Assembly (NCBI GenBank): GCA_937138955.1
Contig: CAKZPJ010000729.1
Span: 1 to 6,523, forward strand
From: an uncultured Flammeovirgaceae bacterium
GTDB taxonomy: Bacteria > Bacteroidota > Bacteroidia > Cytophagales > Cyclobacteriaceae
Direction of reading: 5' to 3'
Length of the DNA: 6,523 nt
In this document: positions 1 through 5,932 of the stretch, piece by piece
Layout of the letters: each line of letters begins with the position of its first letter
Numbering within the stretch: the stretch's first letter is position 1
The notes under the pieces: model-generated
The model's input: only the letters and a program-made list of their open reading frames with translations
Told to the model about the DNA's origin: nothing
The model's database searches: none
Made by a program: the position numbers and the translations under genes

Positions 1-50
1 GCCGAGTTTCTTACAAATTTACGTCGGTTCATCGTCAGGTTCTTGTTCAT
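1..50 (-). CDS. N-terminus of a Tat-exported protein, cut by the left window edge
   Basis: Only 16 complete codons plus two bases are visible, reading MNKNLTMNRRKFVRNS and then a GCN alanine codon. The NRRKFVR stretch matches the twin-arginine (Tat) motif RRxF[LV]K/R, so the protein is probably exported folded across the inner membrane. In Bacteroidota this kind of N-terminus is common on Gfo/Idh/MocA oxidoreductases, sulfatases and TIM-barrel sugar isomerase-like proteins, but nothing visible decides between them. The start could be the ATG at 50 or the in-frame ATG at 32, which would put the Tat motif right at the N-terminus. The ATG at 50 is preferred because an A-rich stretch (AAATAACAAAAAT) lies directly in front of it, as is typical of Bacteroidota starts that lack a Shine-Dalgarno. 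It lies 71 bp downstream of the SUMF1-like gene in the same direction, so the two may be co-transcribed. Confidence 0.7.
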   Translation of the reverse strand, partial: MNKNLTMNRRKFVRNS

Positions 51-71
51 ATTTTTGTTATTTAATTGTTT

Positions 72-106
72 GGGCGTATTGCACCGCGTCCACGGTGGAT
101 ACGCCC
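72..106 (-). terminator. Long intercistronic hairpin (terminator or mRNA processing element)
   Basis: A perfect 8-bp outer stem (gggcgtat at 72-79 with atacgccc at 99-106) encloses a 5-bp inner stem (caccg at 82-86 with cggtg at 93-97) and a 6-base loop. The two stems are separated by a small asymmetric bulge. It starts 15 bp past the stop codon of the SUMF1-like gene and ends 21 bp before the start of the Tat-signal gene. On the minus strand it is followed by A-rich rather than U-rich sequence, so it does not fit a classical rho-independent terminator. It may instead protect the upstream mRNA 3' end, attenuate transcription, or be a palindromic interspersed repeat. The structure is certain; the function is not. 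Confidence 0.45.
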
Positions 107-121
107 TTCCTTACATTTTAT

Positions 122-1189
122 TTATATATCTTCTACAAAATTTATCCAGTACTTATCTTTAACTTCTTCGGGGGGTGCCTGTTGGGGCCTCACTAGACGG
201 ATACCTACCCAGCGGGCGTTGGTAAGCCACCAGCGGCTCTTGGGTATTTGGGGGTCGTGTATCTTCCAATTAGGATTAGACCCCAGCCGAGCAGCCGAGC
301 GTAACATCTCAGGATCATCGTCGTAAGTTCCTCCTCTTGCTGCTCGCGGATATAGTTCGGTAGGTTCATTCCAAGGGTTCCTAGAAGTGGCCTGATCTAA
401 ACTAGCGTAGTAAGCGGGGTTGTACTGATCTAGCGTCCATTCCGCAATATTACCGTGCATATCGTACAGTCCCCAGGGGTTGGGCTTTTTCAAACCCATT
501 TTCTCATAACCACCGTCGGTGTTACCGTAGTGCCAAGCGTATTCATCTAATTGGGAAATATCATCACCAAAGGAGTAGGCGGTGGTTGTTCCGGCTCGGC
601 AAGCATATTCCCATTCAGCTTCGGTAGGTAAGCGATAGTAATGTCCAGTTTTAGCACTGAGCCACTTACAAAACTGACTAGCGGCGTATTGGGTCATACA
701 AATAGCCGGGTAGCCGTACTTACCCATATTAAAACTCATATCTAAATAGGGTGGGGTAGGCCGAGATACAGCATCTACACTGGGAATTTTGGCAGCATCT
801 AGTCCACCGTTCTCTTCTGCGTAGCGCTTCTCTAGTTCCTGAAACATAAACACCTCGTAGATGTCCCAAGAAATTTCGTATTTCCCCATCCAGAACGGAT
901 CAACGGTAATCTCTACCTGAGGACCTTCGTCATCGTTTCGGTTTGGTTCAGAATCCGGGCTCCCCATCATAAAATTCCCGCCCGGAATGGGGAGCATTTC
1001 GTACGAAAAGTTTGTACCTGGCACTGTTTCGGAATATGCCTCGAAAGCGTCAGTAGTATTTTGCTTAAAAATATGGCCTTGGGTAGCAATCAGCAATATG
1101 CTACCGACGGTAAGAATCTGATTAAATGAATTGAGACGAAATGAACGTAGGTTCTGAAGGGTAGTGATGAGAAGGTTGTAAATGCGCAT
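122..1189 (-). CDS. SUMF1/formylglycine-generating-enzyme-fold protein, catalytic cysteines absent
   Basis: A 355-residue protein. Residues 1-20 are basic (R2, R15, R18) and about 25-41 (ILTVGSILLIATQGHIF) form a hydrophobic segment, so it is probably exported or membrane-anchored. The FGE-sulfatase (SUMF1) fold runs from about 62 to 335. Its hallmarks are all present: PGGNFMMGS (69-77), DPFWMGKYEIS (97-107), RLPTEAEWEYACRAG (186-200), NPWGLYDMHGNIAEW (237-251), the RGG strand (285-287) and the closing GIRLVR (329-334). In true formylglycine-generating enzymes the segment after RGGS/GGSY carries two copper-binding, catalytic cysteines. Here it reads GGTYDDDPEMLRSAAR, with Asp and Leu at the aligned positions. 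It is therefore unlikely to make formylglycine. SUMF1-fold relatives in Bacteroidota include gliding/secretion lipoproteins (GldJ, GldK) and many uncharacterised secreted proteins. An in-frame TAG about 18 bp upstream fixes the ATG at 1189. No Shine-Dalgarno is seen. Confidence 0.9.
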   Translation of the reverse strand: MRIYNLLITTLQNLRSFRLNSFNQILTVGSILLIATQGHIFKQNTTDAFEAYSETVPGTNFSYEMLPIPGGNFMMGSPDSEPNRNDDEGPQVEITVDPFWMGKYEISWDIYEVFMFQELEKRYAEENGGLDAAKIPSVDAVSRPTPPYLDMSFNMGKYGYPAICMTQYAASQFCKWLSAKTGHYYRLPTEAEWEYACRAGTTTAYSFGDDISQLDEYAWHYGNTDGGYEKMGLKKPNPWGLYDMHGNIAEWTLDQYNPAYYASLDQATSRNPWNEPTELYPRAARGGTYDDDPEMLRSAARLGSNPNWKIHDPQIPKSRWWLTNARWVGIRLVRPQQAPPEEVKDKYWINFVEDI

Positions 1190-1283
1190 CCGTAGTAAAA
1201 AATTCTAGAAAAATTTTAGAAGCAGCAATTGCTTACTGCCAGCTACTAATTTATAAATTTTTCCTGACTATTGCAGAACTGAG
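1190..1283. other. Intergenic gap between the DUF2141 and SUMF1-like genes
   Basis: This is 94 bp of AT-rich sequence between two leftward genes. It contains two short palindromes, agcaattgct (1223-1232) and aatttataaatt (1248-1259). No stem followed by a T-tract and no convincing TAnnTTTG promoter box on the minus strand was found. Co-transcription of the two genes is possible but not shown. Confidence 0.4.
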
Positions 1284-1706
1284 CTAGCGAAGCGTAATTT
1301 GTATAGTTTGGGCGGGTTGCTGCACCGAAACTTTCGCATCTTCAAACGAAGGTGGGGCCATTGTTCCGCGGGCATTATTAGAAAAGCCATAATCCTCCTT
1401 GGGTATACCCATGAAATTAGTATCCAGTTTGCCATTACCGTTCTTATCATGGTAAACCGCTACAGCGTAGTTTCCTGCTGGTATAGAGAAGGAAGCCTTC
1501 ACTGCTTTAGCTTGATCCAGCGGAATACTTTTCTGATAAGAGCCCACGTTAGGGAAGTCATCTTTGGCGTTAAAGACCGCTACCTGAACCTGCCCATCGT
1601 AGGAGCTCACCCCCAATACTTCAATAGTCAGTTCTTGATCTACCATATTATTGAGCTGACTTGTGAGGGTGAAAAAAGTATGGATTAACAGCAATAATGT
1701 CAGCAT
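1284..1706 (-). CDS. Exported DUF2141 family protein
   Basis: A 140-residue protein of the DUF2141 family, whose function is unknown. The N-terminus MLTLLLLIHTFFTLTSQ is a signal peptide, although it lacks the usual basic residues. The mature part is a single small beta-rich domain. The family signature is very clear: IPAGNYAVAVYHDKNGNGKL (75-94), continuing DTNFMGIPKEDYGFSN (95-110), then PPSFEDA (118-124). Residues 87-95 (DKNGNGKLD) have the DxNxNGxxD spacing of an EF-hand or dockerin-type calcium loop, so calcium binding in the periplasm or outside the cell is plausible (inference). Length is normal for the family. An in-frame TAA 15 bp upstream leaves ATG 1706 as the first possible start. 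The gene follows the sensor kinase gene after 118 bp on the same strand, with no clear terminator between them. It may be co-transcribed with it or have its own promoter. Confidence 0.92.
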   Translation of the reverse strand: MLTLLLLIHTFFTLTSQLNNMVDQELTIEVLGVSSYDGQVQVAVFNAKDDFPNVGSYQKSIPLDQAKAVKASFSIPAGNYAVAVYHDKNGNGKLDTNFMGIPKEDYGFSNNARGTMAPPSFEDAKVSVQQPAQTIQITLR

Positions 1707-1824
1707 AAAATTCCGAAGTTAATGCACTTATTCTGTAGCGTGCCACATGCTTAACGAAGAAATTACATCACTGTTATTGCTTGCTATTGATTAATATGGC
1801 TTCCGAAGGCTTTCTAAAAAGCAG
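1707..1824. other. Intergenic gap between the sensor kinase and DUF2141 genes
   Basis: This is 118 bp between two leftward genes. After the kinase stop codon the minus strand shows only a weak 4-bp stem and no terminating T-run. TAACTTCG, just in front of the DUF2141 start, is one base off TAnnTTTG but would leave almost no leader and has no TTG partner at the right distance, so no promoter is called. Confidence 0.35.
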
Positions 1825-4680
1825 TTAAACCTTACTGGGTAATTGCCCAAACTTTTCTTTAAAGGTTTTGGTAAAGTATGACATATTGGTATAGCCAACC
1901 GAATAGGCAATCTCGGAGACCGTACCCGCGTTATTTTCCAGGAGTCGGCGGGCTTCATTGAGCCGGGTTTCGGCGATTAACTGTTGAGCTGATTTATCAG
2001 TAAGTGCTTTAAGCTTTCGGTGCAATTGCGATCGGCTGAACCCGACTGCCCGGGTAATATCATCTACGGCAAACTGCTCATTGTCTAGATTTTCTTTAAT
2101 CTCCGCCATCACTTTCTGTAGGAACTGATCTTCAATAGAGCTTACGTCGAGATCGTTGACTAACAGCATATCCATTCCTTGAAAATGTTCCCAGATTCGC
2201 TTCCGCGCCTCCACTAAGTTGCGTACTCTAAGTAGTAATTCATCCGCATCAAAAGGCTTAATGAGGTAAGCGTCAGCTCCCTGGGTAAACCCTTCCATTT
2301 TATTAGTCTGCCCGGCTTTTGCCGTCAGCATCACGATCGGAATATGGCTGGTTTTTGTGTTTCTTTTCAGGGAGTGACAAAGTTCGTAGCCATCTTTCTT
2401 AGGCATCATCACATCAGTAATAATAATGTCCGGAATATGCTCAAATGCCATACGCTCTCCCTGAAGACCATTATTAGCCATAATCAGTCGGTAATGGGGC
2501 TTCAGAATGCTACCAATATATTCACTAAGATCCTCGTTATCCTCTACGATCAAAACCAGGGAGGTTTCTTTATTATTTGTACTGGCGATTGGTTTTATAC
2601 CCTTGGCGGTTTCAGTTACGGTTCGAGTATTTGCTTTACCTAGTATCCTTTCTGGGTAATCATCGGTGACATTTACCGAAATGGACTTGGGTAAGTGCTG
2701 AAGGGTAGTTGGCAAGTTGATCTTAAAGCAAGTGCCTACTCCTTTAGTGCTTCTCACTTCAATTTGACCCTGATGAAGATCGACTAGTTCTTTCGTTAAA
2801 GCTAATCCAATCCCTGAACCTCGTATCTCTGATCCCTCGGCCCGGTAGAAGCGTTCGAAAATCCGTGTGATATCCTCTTTTTCTATACCAGCTCCGGTAT
2901 CAGAAACCTCTAAGATCAAATGACTGTCGTTATTGGATACTTTCACGGTAACGATTCCACCCTCGGGAGTATATTTAAATGCGTTGGATAAAACGTTAGT
3001 GATGATCTTTTCAAGCTTGTCTTGGTCAAAGTAGGCATTATCAATCTCGCTAGGGAAGTGAGCTGTCAGGCGAATACTTTTTTGTTCCGCAATACTTTCG
3101 AAGGAATAGACGGTAGAGCGTAAAAACTTTATCATACCACCCTGCATCAGCGTTAGGCTCACTTTTCCGTGCTCTATTTTGGATAAGTCCAGTAACTGAT
3201 CGACCAATGTTTGTAGTCGAAAAGCATTTTTCTTGATGGTATTGTATTCCTTTTGGCTTAAACTGACTTCGTCTTTTTCAGAATCTTCGGTTTTACTCTT
3301 TTTTTCAGCTTCAGACAGTGGGCCGGAGATAAGAGTAAGTGGGGTTCTGAATTCGTGACTAATATTGGCAAAGAAGCGGCTTTTTACTGCATCAATCTCC
3401 TGAATGCGCTGCATCTCAGCAACCGAACGTTCGGCCGTAAGTTTTTCTTCGTAAGCTAATTGGGTGAGTCGTTGTTGACGATAAGCGATGCCAAATGAAT
3501 AAATGATGATTTGCAGGAACATTCCCCACGCAAACGGATCTACCGGAGGAACAATGATTCCTTCGATCCATAGTCCACCGACAATAAAAGCTAATGAAAT
3601 GATAATAGCGCCAAATCCGAAATAGCGGGCAAACGGATCTTTCTTCAACGAAAGTATGATTGAAATTACTAACGAGATAAGGGCGTAGACTATAATCATT
3701 TTATAGTGAATCCCGACCTTGATCATAACGGGCTTGATATCAAAAAAAATTACGTAAAACACTGTTCCTGCAATCTGTAAGCATACCGCGGTTGCTAACA
3801 TGAGTATGAACTTGTCTAATATCGGAAACTTCTGCTTCGAATTGATAAAGGAACGCCCGAAGAACCAGAATGAATAGAGTATTCCGTTGGCAATGATCAT
3901 CCACAGTGGAAACCGGTAGCTGGCGATGCTCCCCAATATTAACCCGACAGTCATCGCCTGGGTAAGCATACAAAACAGCAACCATACTGAGAACCAGAAA
4001 AAGATACGCTGTTTCAGGTATAAAAACTGAAGTAGGTGGTAGACAAAAATGATGAAGGTAACCCCAAACATGAAAATATTGAATGAGGTATTAAATTCAA
4101 AAAGCGGGTGGTAGTGTTGATGATCAGGATCACGCAAACTCAGATTCAAGAATGGCGGATATCCCAAGCTATTTCCTTCTACTCTTATAATCAGACTAAT
4201 TGGTTCGTTTAAGGGAAGACCACCGATATTTACCCGGTTTAGAAACCACTTATCCGGGAAATCTTTTTCTTGTGCTGAATACTCTACGCCTGACCTTCGG
4301 TGAAATACTAGACGGTTATCCGAATAAGCGTAGACATCTACCTTACCATTACCCAACCCCCAGGCCGGAAGTCCAAACTTCTTATCCTCCAAGTGCAATG
4401 TCCAGTCGGTCAAACTATCTGAGATTTGCAGTATCAGCTTGGCCCAATACGTTGTGCGGGGATTGAGAAACCGGGAAAAACTACTTCGCTTTACAAAAAC
4501 TAACGACGAGTCGGATAATACTTGTTCCGGCGTAAACGTATCGTTTGAATCAGCGACAATCCCATACTTGCCAGCGAGATCGTGTACCGGATACTCGGTT
4601 TTGATATCGTAGATGGGTTGACTCCATCCGTACAAGCATGGTAGAGAAAAAAGCAGTAGCACGAACGTTCGGTACATCAT
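1825..4680 (-). CDS. Hybrid two-component system: 7TMR-DISM sensor, histidine kinase, receiver and AraC-type regulator in one protein
   Basis: 951 residues from ATG 4680. Order: signal peptide (1-21); 7TMR-DISM extracellular beta domain (about 22-190, with TTYWAKL near 76-82); seven membrane helices (about 199-222, 226-249, 257-279, 287-313, 324-345, 353-377, 381-401); a charged coiled linker; HisKA with SHEFRTPL and phospho-accepting His442; HATPase_c with N-box NVLSNAFKYT (562-571), DTGAGI (594-599) and GSGIGLAL (621-628); a receiver with E713/D714, phospho-accepting Asp756, Thr786 and Lys808; and a C-terminal AraC domain with two helix-turn-helices (about 850-951). Every catalytic residue is intact, so phosphorelay from sensor to DNA within one polypeptide is expected. 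The ligand is unknown; DISM domains are thought to bind carbohydrates or other small molecules. The frame extends to a TTG at 4740, but only the ATG at 4680 (or 4677) puts a standard signal peptide at the N-terminus. The gene is divergent from the cupin operon. Confidence 0.95.
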   Translation of the reverse strand: MMYRTFVLLLFSLPCLYGWSQPIYDIKTEYPVHDLAGKYGIVADSNDTFTPEQVLSDSSLVFVKRSSFSRFLNPRTTYWAKLILQISDSLTDWTLHLEDKKFGLPAWGLGNGKVDVYAYSDNRLVFHRRSGVEYSAQEKDFPDKWFLNRVNIGGLPLNEPISLIIRVEGNSLGYPPFLNLSLRDPDHQHYHPLFEFNTSFNIFMFGVTFIIFVYHLLQFLYLKQRIFFWFSVWLLFCMLTQAMTVGLILGSIASYRFPLWMIIANGILYSFWFFGRSFINSKQKFPILDKFILMLATAVCLQIAGTVFYVIFFDIKPVMIKVGIHYKMIIVYALISLVISIILSLKKDPFARYFGFGAIIISLAFIVGGLWIEGIIVPPVDPFAWGMFLQIIIYSFGIAYRQQRLTQLAYEEKLTAERSVAEMQRIQEIDAVKSRFFANISHEFRTPLTLISGPLSEAEKKSKTEDSEKDEVSLSQKEYNTIKKNAFRLQTLVDQLLDLSKIEHGKVSLTLMQGGMIKFLRSTVYSFESIAEQKSIRLTAHFPSEIDNAYFDQDKLEKIITNVLSNAFKYTPEGGIVTVKVSNNDSHLILEVSDTGAGIEKEDITRIFERFYRAEGSEIRGSGIGLALTKELVDLHQGQIEVRSTKGVGTCFKINLPTTLQHLPKSISVNVTDDYPERILGKANTRTVTETAKGIKPIASTNNKETSLVLIVEDNEDLSEYIGSILKPHYRLIMANNGLQGERMAFEHIPDIIITDVMMPKKDGYELCHSLKRNTKTSHIPIVMLTAKAGQTNKMEGFTQGADAYLIKPFDADELLLRVRNLVEARKRIWEHFQGMDMLLVNDLDVSSIEDQFLQKVMAEIKENLDNEQFAVDDITRAVGFSRSQLHRKLKALTDKSAQQLIAETRLNEARRLLENNAGTVSEIAYSVGYTNMSYFTKTFKEKFGQLPSKV

Positions 4681-4768
4681 AAATTTGGCACTTGACACTG
4701 GAAGTAGGCCGACACCGGCCATCATTAGCATATCGGTCAATCATTATCTAGTCTGACCTTTACTAATA

Positions 4769-4789
4769 TTGAAAAGTTACGCTTTTCAA
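4769..4789. promoter_or_regulatory. Perfect 8-bp inverted repeat with a 5-bp spacer in the divergent gap
   Basis: The arms ttgaaaag (4769-4776) and cttttcaa (4782-4789) are perfectly complementary around the spacer ttacg, giving a 21-bp dyad. It lies about 90 bp upstream of the kinase start and just beside the direct repeats. It could be an operator for a dimeric regulator or a hairpin in the kinase mRNA leader. No T-run follows on the minus strand, and the stem is AT-rich. The symmetry is directly visible; the role is inference. Confidence 0.4.
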
Positions 4790-4794
4790 AATAA
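4787..4794 (-). promoter_or_regulatory. Weak candidate -7 box for the sensor kinase gene
   Basis: On the minus strand this reads TTATTTTG, one base off the Bacteroidota -7 consensus TAnnTTTG. No TTG lies at the usual -33 distance. If used, the leader would be about 100 nt and the direct repeats would lie immediately upstream, allowing autoregulation. It overlaps the end of the dyad at 4769-4789. Support is thin. Confidence 0.2.
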
Positions 4795-4795
4795 C

Positions 4796-4835
4796 ACTAT
4801 TGTTGCAAACTGTGCTACTATTGTTGCAACGTGCT
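4796..4835 (+). repeat. Two direct repeats with 21-bp periodicity (candidate AraC-type operator)
   Basis: The 13-mer actattgttgcaa occurs perfectly at 4796-4808 and 4817-4829, exactly 21 bp apart. Each copy is followed by a shared gtgct (4812-4816 and 4831-4835), with a 2-bp difference in spacing. Directly repeated half-sites spaced by two turns of DNA are how AraC-family dimers typically bind. The repeats lie in the gap between the gene for a protein with an AraC domain and the divergent cupin operon. Binding by that protein is inferred from position and geometry. Confidence 0.6.
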
Positions 4836-4860
4836 GATAATAAGATAAATCAGTCAGTAA

Positions 4861-4876
4861 TTGCAACTTCAATAGT
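4861..4876 (-). promoter_or_regulatory. Third, inverted copy of the operator-like motif
   Basis: The plus strand reads ttgcaacttcaatagt. Its complement is actatt-gaa-gttgcaa, the same 13-mer as in the direct repeats at 4796 and 4817 but with three extra bases inserted. It sits just upstream of the cupin promoter box, centred about 45 bp before the predicted transcription start. That is a usual place for an activator that substitutes for a missing -33 element. The resemblance is visible; the function is inferred. Confidence 0.4.
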
Positions 4877-4898
4877 AACCCTACTTAGTGTTTCCCCC

Positions 4899-4906
4899 TA
4901 GATTTG
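4899..4906 (+). promoter_or_regulatory. Bacteroidota-type -7 promoter box for the cupin operon
   Basis: TAGATTTG matches the TAnnTTTG consensus of the main sigma factor of Bacteroidota exactly. It ends 23 bp before the cupin ATG, predicting a short leader of roughly 17 nt. No TTG occurs at the usual -33 distance (about 4873-4881), which fits a promoter that needs an activator. Confidence 0.5.
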
Positions 4907-4929
4907 CTGAAAACTAAAACACATATCTT

Positions 4930-5373
4930 ATGAAAACGAAAAACACACTTTGGGTATTGGGTCATCAGATCACCCCATCAATGACTTCCGCCAACTTTGA
5001 TCTGGTACACATTGAGACCCCCCCTCACACTCCGGGTCCGCCTCCACACACGCATCAAAAGTACACTGAGTTCTTTCTGGTAACGGAAGGGGAAGCCGAG
5101 TTTATGCTTAACGGAGAAAGGAAAGTGCTGAAAGCCGGTTCATCGGTCGATATCCCTCCGGGAAGCGCACACACCTACCGTAATAGTAGTGATCAGCCCT
5201 GTAAAATGATCAATATCCACAGTCCCAAAGGATTTATGGAGTTCTTCCGAACGGTAGGGGTTTCGGAGGGAGAAGATCAAGCCAAGGAAAGCTCAGTGTC
5301 TCAGCAAGCCATTGAGAAGGTCATGAAAGTATCTTCGCAGTTTGATATTGAATATCAGCAAGCGGAAGTTTAG
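4930..5373 (+). CDS. Single-domain cupin protein
   Basis: A 147-residue cytoplasmic protein; no signal peptide. Both cupin motifs are intact. Motif 1 has GPPPHTHQKYTE with His40, His42 and Glu47, ending at Gly54. Motif 2 is GSSVDIPPGSAHTYRN (70-85), matching G(X)5PxG(X)2H(X)3N with His81. These four residues would hold one metal ion (Fe, Mn, Ni or Zn). The fold and the C-terminal extension (FMEFFRTVGVSEG, then a charged helix to 147) resemble small quercetin dioxygenase-like cupins, but dioxygenase, isomerase, sugar-binding and metal-sensor roles all occur in this superfamily, so the reaction cannot be named. The start ATG is preceded by A-rich sequence and no Shine-Dalgarno. It is the first gene of a two-gene operon, divergent from the sensor kinase gene and probably controlled from the repeats in between. 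Confidence 0.92.
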   Translation: MKTKNTLWVLGHQITPSMTSANFDLVHIETPPHTPGPPPHTHQKYTEFFLVTEGEAEFMLNGERKVLKAGSSVDIPPGSAHTYRNSSDQPCKMINIHSPKGFMEFFRTVGVSEGEDQAKESSVSQQAIEKVMKVSSQFDIEYQQAEV

Positions 5374-5405
5374 TAAAATTATCTAATCAAAAAACACAAC
5401 ATATT

Positions 5406-5912
5406 ATGAAAAATAACAAAAACTACCGATGGACAGCGATACTGTTAATTACGTGTACCTTGGTCAACTTCGGTTGTGAAGAAGAGGATGAAGGAGCAAC
5501 TAAAATGGTCTGGGAGCAGGAAGTTGAGCAAGCTAAAGCGGCAACCATGAAGTACACCGATTTTGATTTGGCCGAATCGGAAGGCTTTATTGATGTTTCC
5601 GGCTACGTACCGCAAATGGGACATCACTACTTACTACCCGCGCGGGTAGATGGTACGTTTGAACTGGAAAAGCCAGAAATCTTACTGTACGTTCCCGATG
5701 CTGATGGCAACATGGAATTTATTGGAATAGAATATGCCATCCAGGTAGAGGATGCGAACAATCCGGGTACACCACCCGAGGGCTTTACCGGTTCGGATGA
5801 TGAGTGGCATTTTAGAGAAGATCTGGCGCAGTGGCAACTGCACGTATGGACGGTGAAACCAAATACTGACGGAATTTTCGCCCCGCTAAACCCCGCCATT
5901 ACTTTCAACTAG
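5406..5912 (+). CDS. Predicted surface lipoprotein of an uncharacterised family
   Basis: A 168-residue protein. The N-terminus has basic residues (K2, K5, R8), a hydrophobic stretch (TAILLITCTLV, 10-20) and a probable lipidated Cys24 in VNFGC. The lipobox is loose (Asn at -3), as is tolerated in Bacteroidota. Directly after Cys24 comes EEEDE, similar to the acidic export signal that sends Bacteroidota lipoproteins to the outer face of the outer membrane. The body begins with a helix (about 34-50), then YTDFDLAESEGFIDV (50-64), MGHHYLLPARVDGTFELEKP (71-90), EILLYVPDADG (91-101), FIGIEYAI (105-112), LHVWTVKPNTDGIF (145-158) and NP (162-163). This pattern resembles a widespread set of hypothetical proteins with MGxHYxxPxLVDG, PExLxYxPD and LHxWxxxxNPxGxF motifs. 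No Pfam name could be assigned. Conserved histidines (73, 74, 146) suggest ligand or metal binding. It begins 32 bp after the cupin gene, so the two are one operon. Confidence 0.85.
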   Translation: MKNNKNYRWTAILLITCTLVNFGCEEEDEGATKMVWEQEVEQAKAATMKYTDFDLAESEGFIDVSGYVPQMGHHYLLPARVDGTFELEKPEILLYVPDADGNMEFIGIEYAIQVEDANNPGTPPEGFTGSDDEWHFREDLAQWQLHVWTVKPNTDGIFAPLNPAITFN

Positions 5913-5932
5913 GTTTTCACAAAAAGGATCAG

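Noticed and set aside
1..163. Hydrophobic plus-strand frame open from the left edge
   Set aside because: It overlaps the Tat-signal gene start and the end of the SUMF1-like gene antisense. Its hydrophobic look comes from T-rich sequence.
66..326. 86-codon plus-strand frame opposite the SUMF1-like gene
   Set aside because: It is antisense to the conserved C-terminal domain of a real gene, and its composition shows no protein-like pattern.
1223..1259. Short palindromes agcaattgct and aatttataaatt as terminators or operators
   Set aside because: They are short and AT-rich with no T-run or repeated partner, and are expected by chance in such sequence.
1299..1688. 129-codon plus-strand frame opposite the DUF2141 gene
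   Set aside because: The opposite strand encodes a clear family signature over the same bases, so this frame is a by-product.
4681..4740. N-terminal extension of the hybrid kinase by 20 residues to a TTG at 4740
   Set aside because: The extension starts with TTG, puts about 20 residues before an otherwise ideal signal peptide, and has no supporting ribosome site. The ATG at 4680 (or 4677) fits better.
4550..4744. 64-codon minus-strand frame starting with ATG at 4744
   Set aside because: It overlaps the kinase N-terminus in another frame and its translation shows no domain or signal features; treated as a shadow frame.
4915..5408. Similar sequences just before the cupin and lipoprotein start codons (aaaacacat... 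and aaaacacaac...)
   Set aside because: The similarity is short and gapped, and is explained by the A-rich start regions common in Bacteroidota.
5627..5908. 93-codon minus-strand frame opposite the lipoprotein gene
   Set aside because: The plus-strand frame has a lipoprotein signal, operon spacing and a terminator; the antisense frame has none of these.
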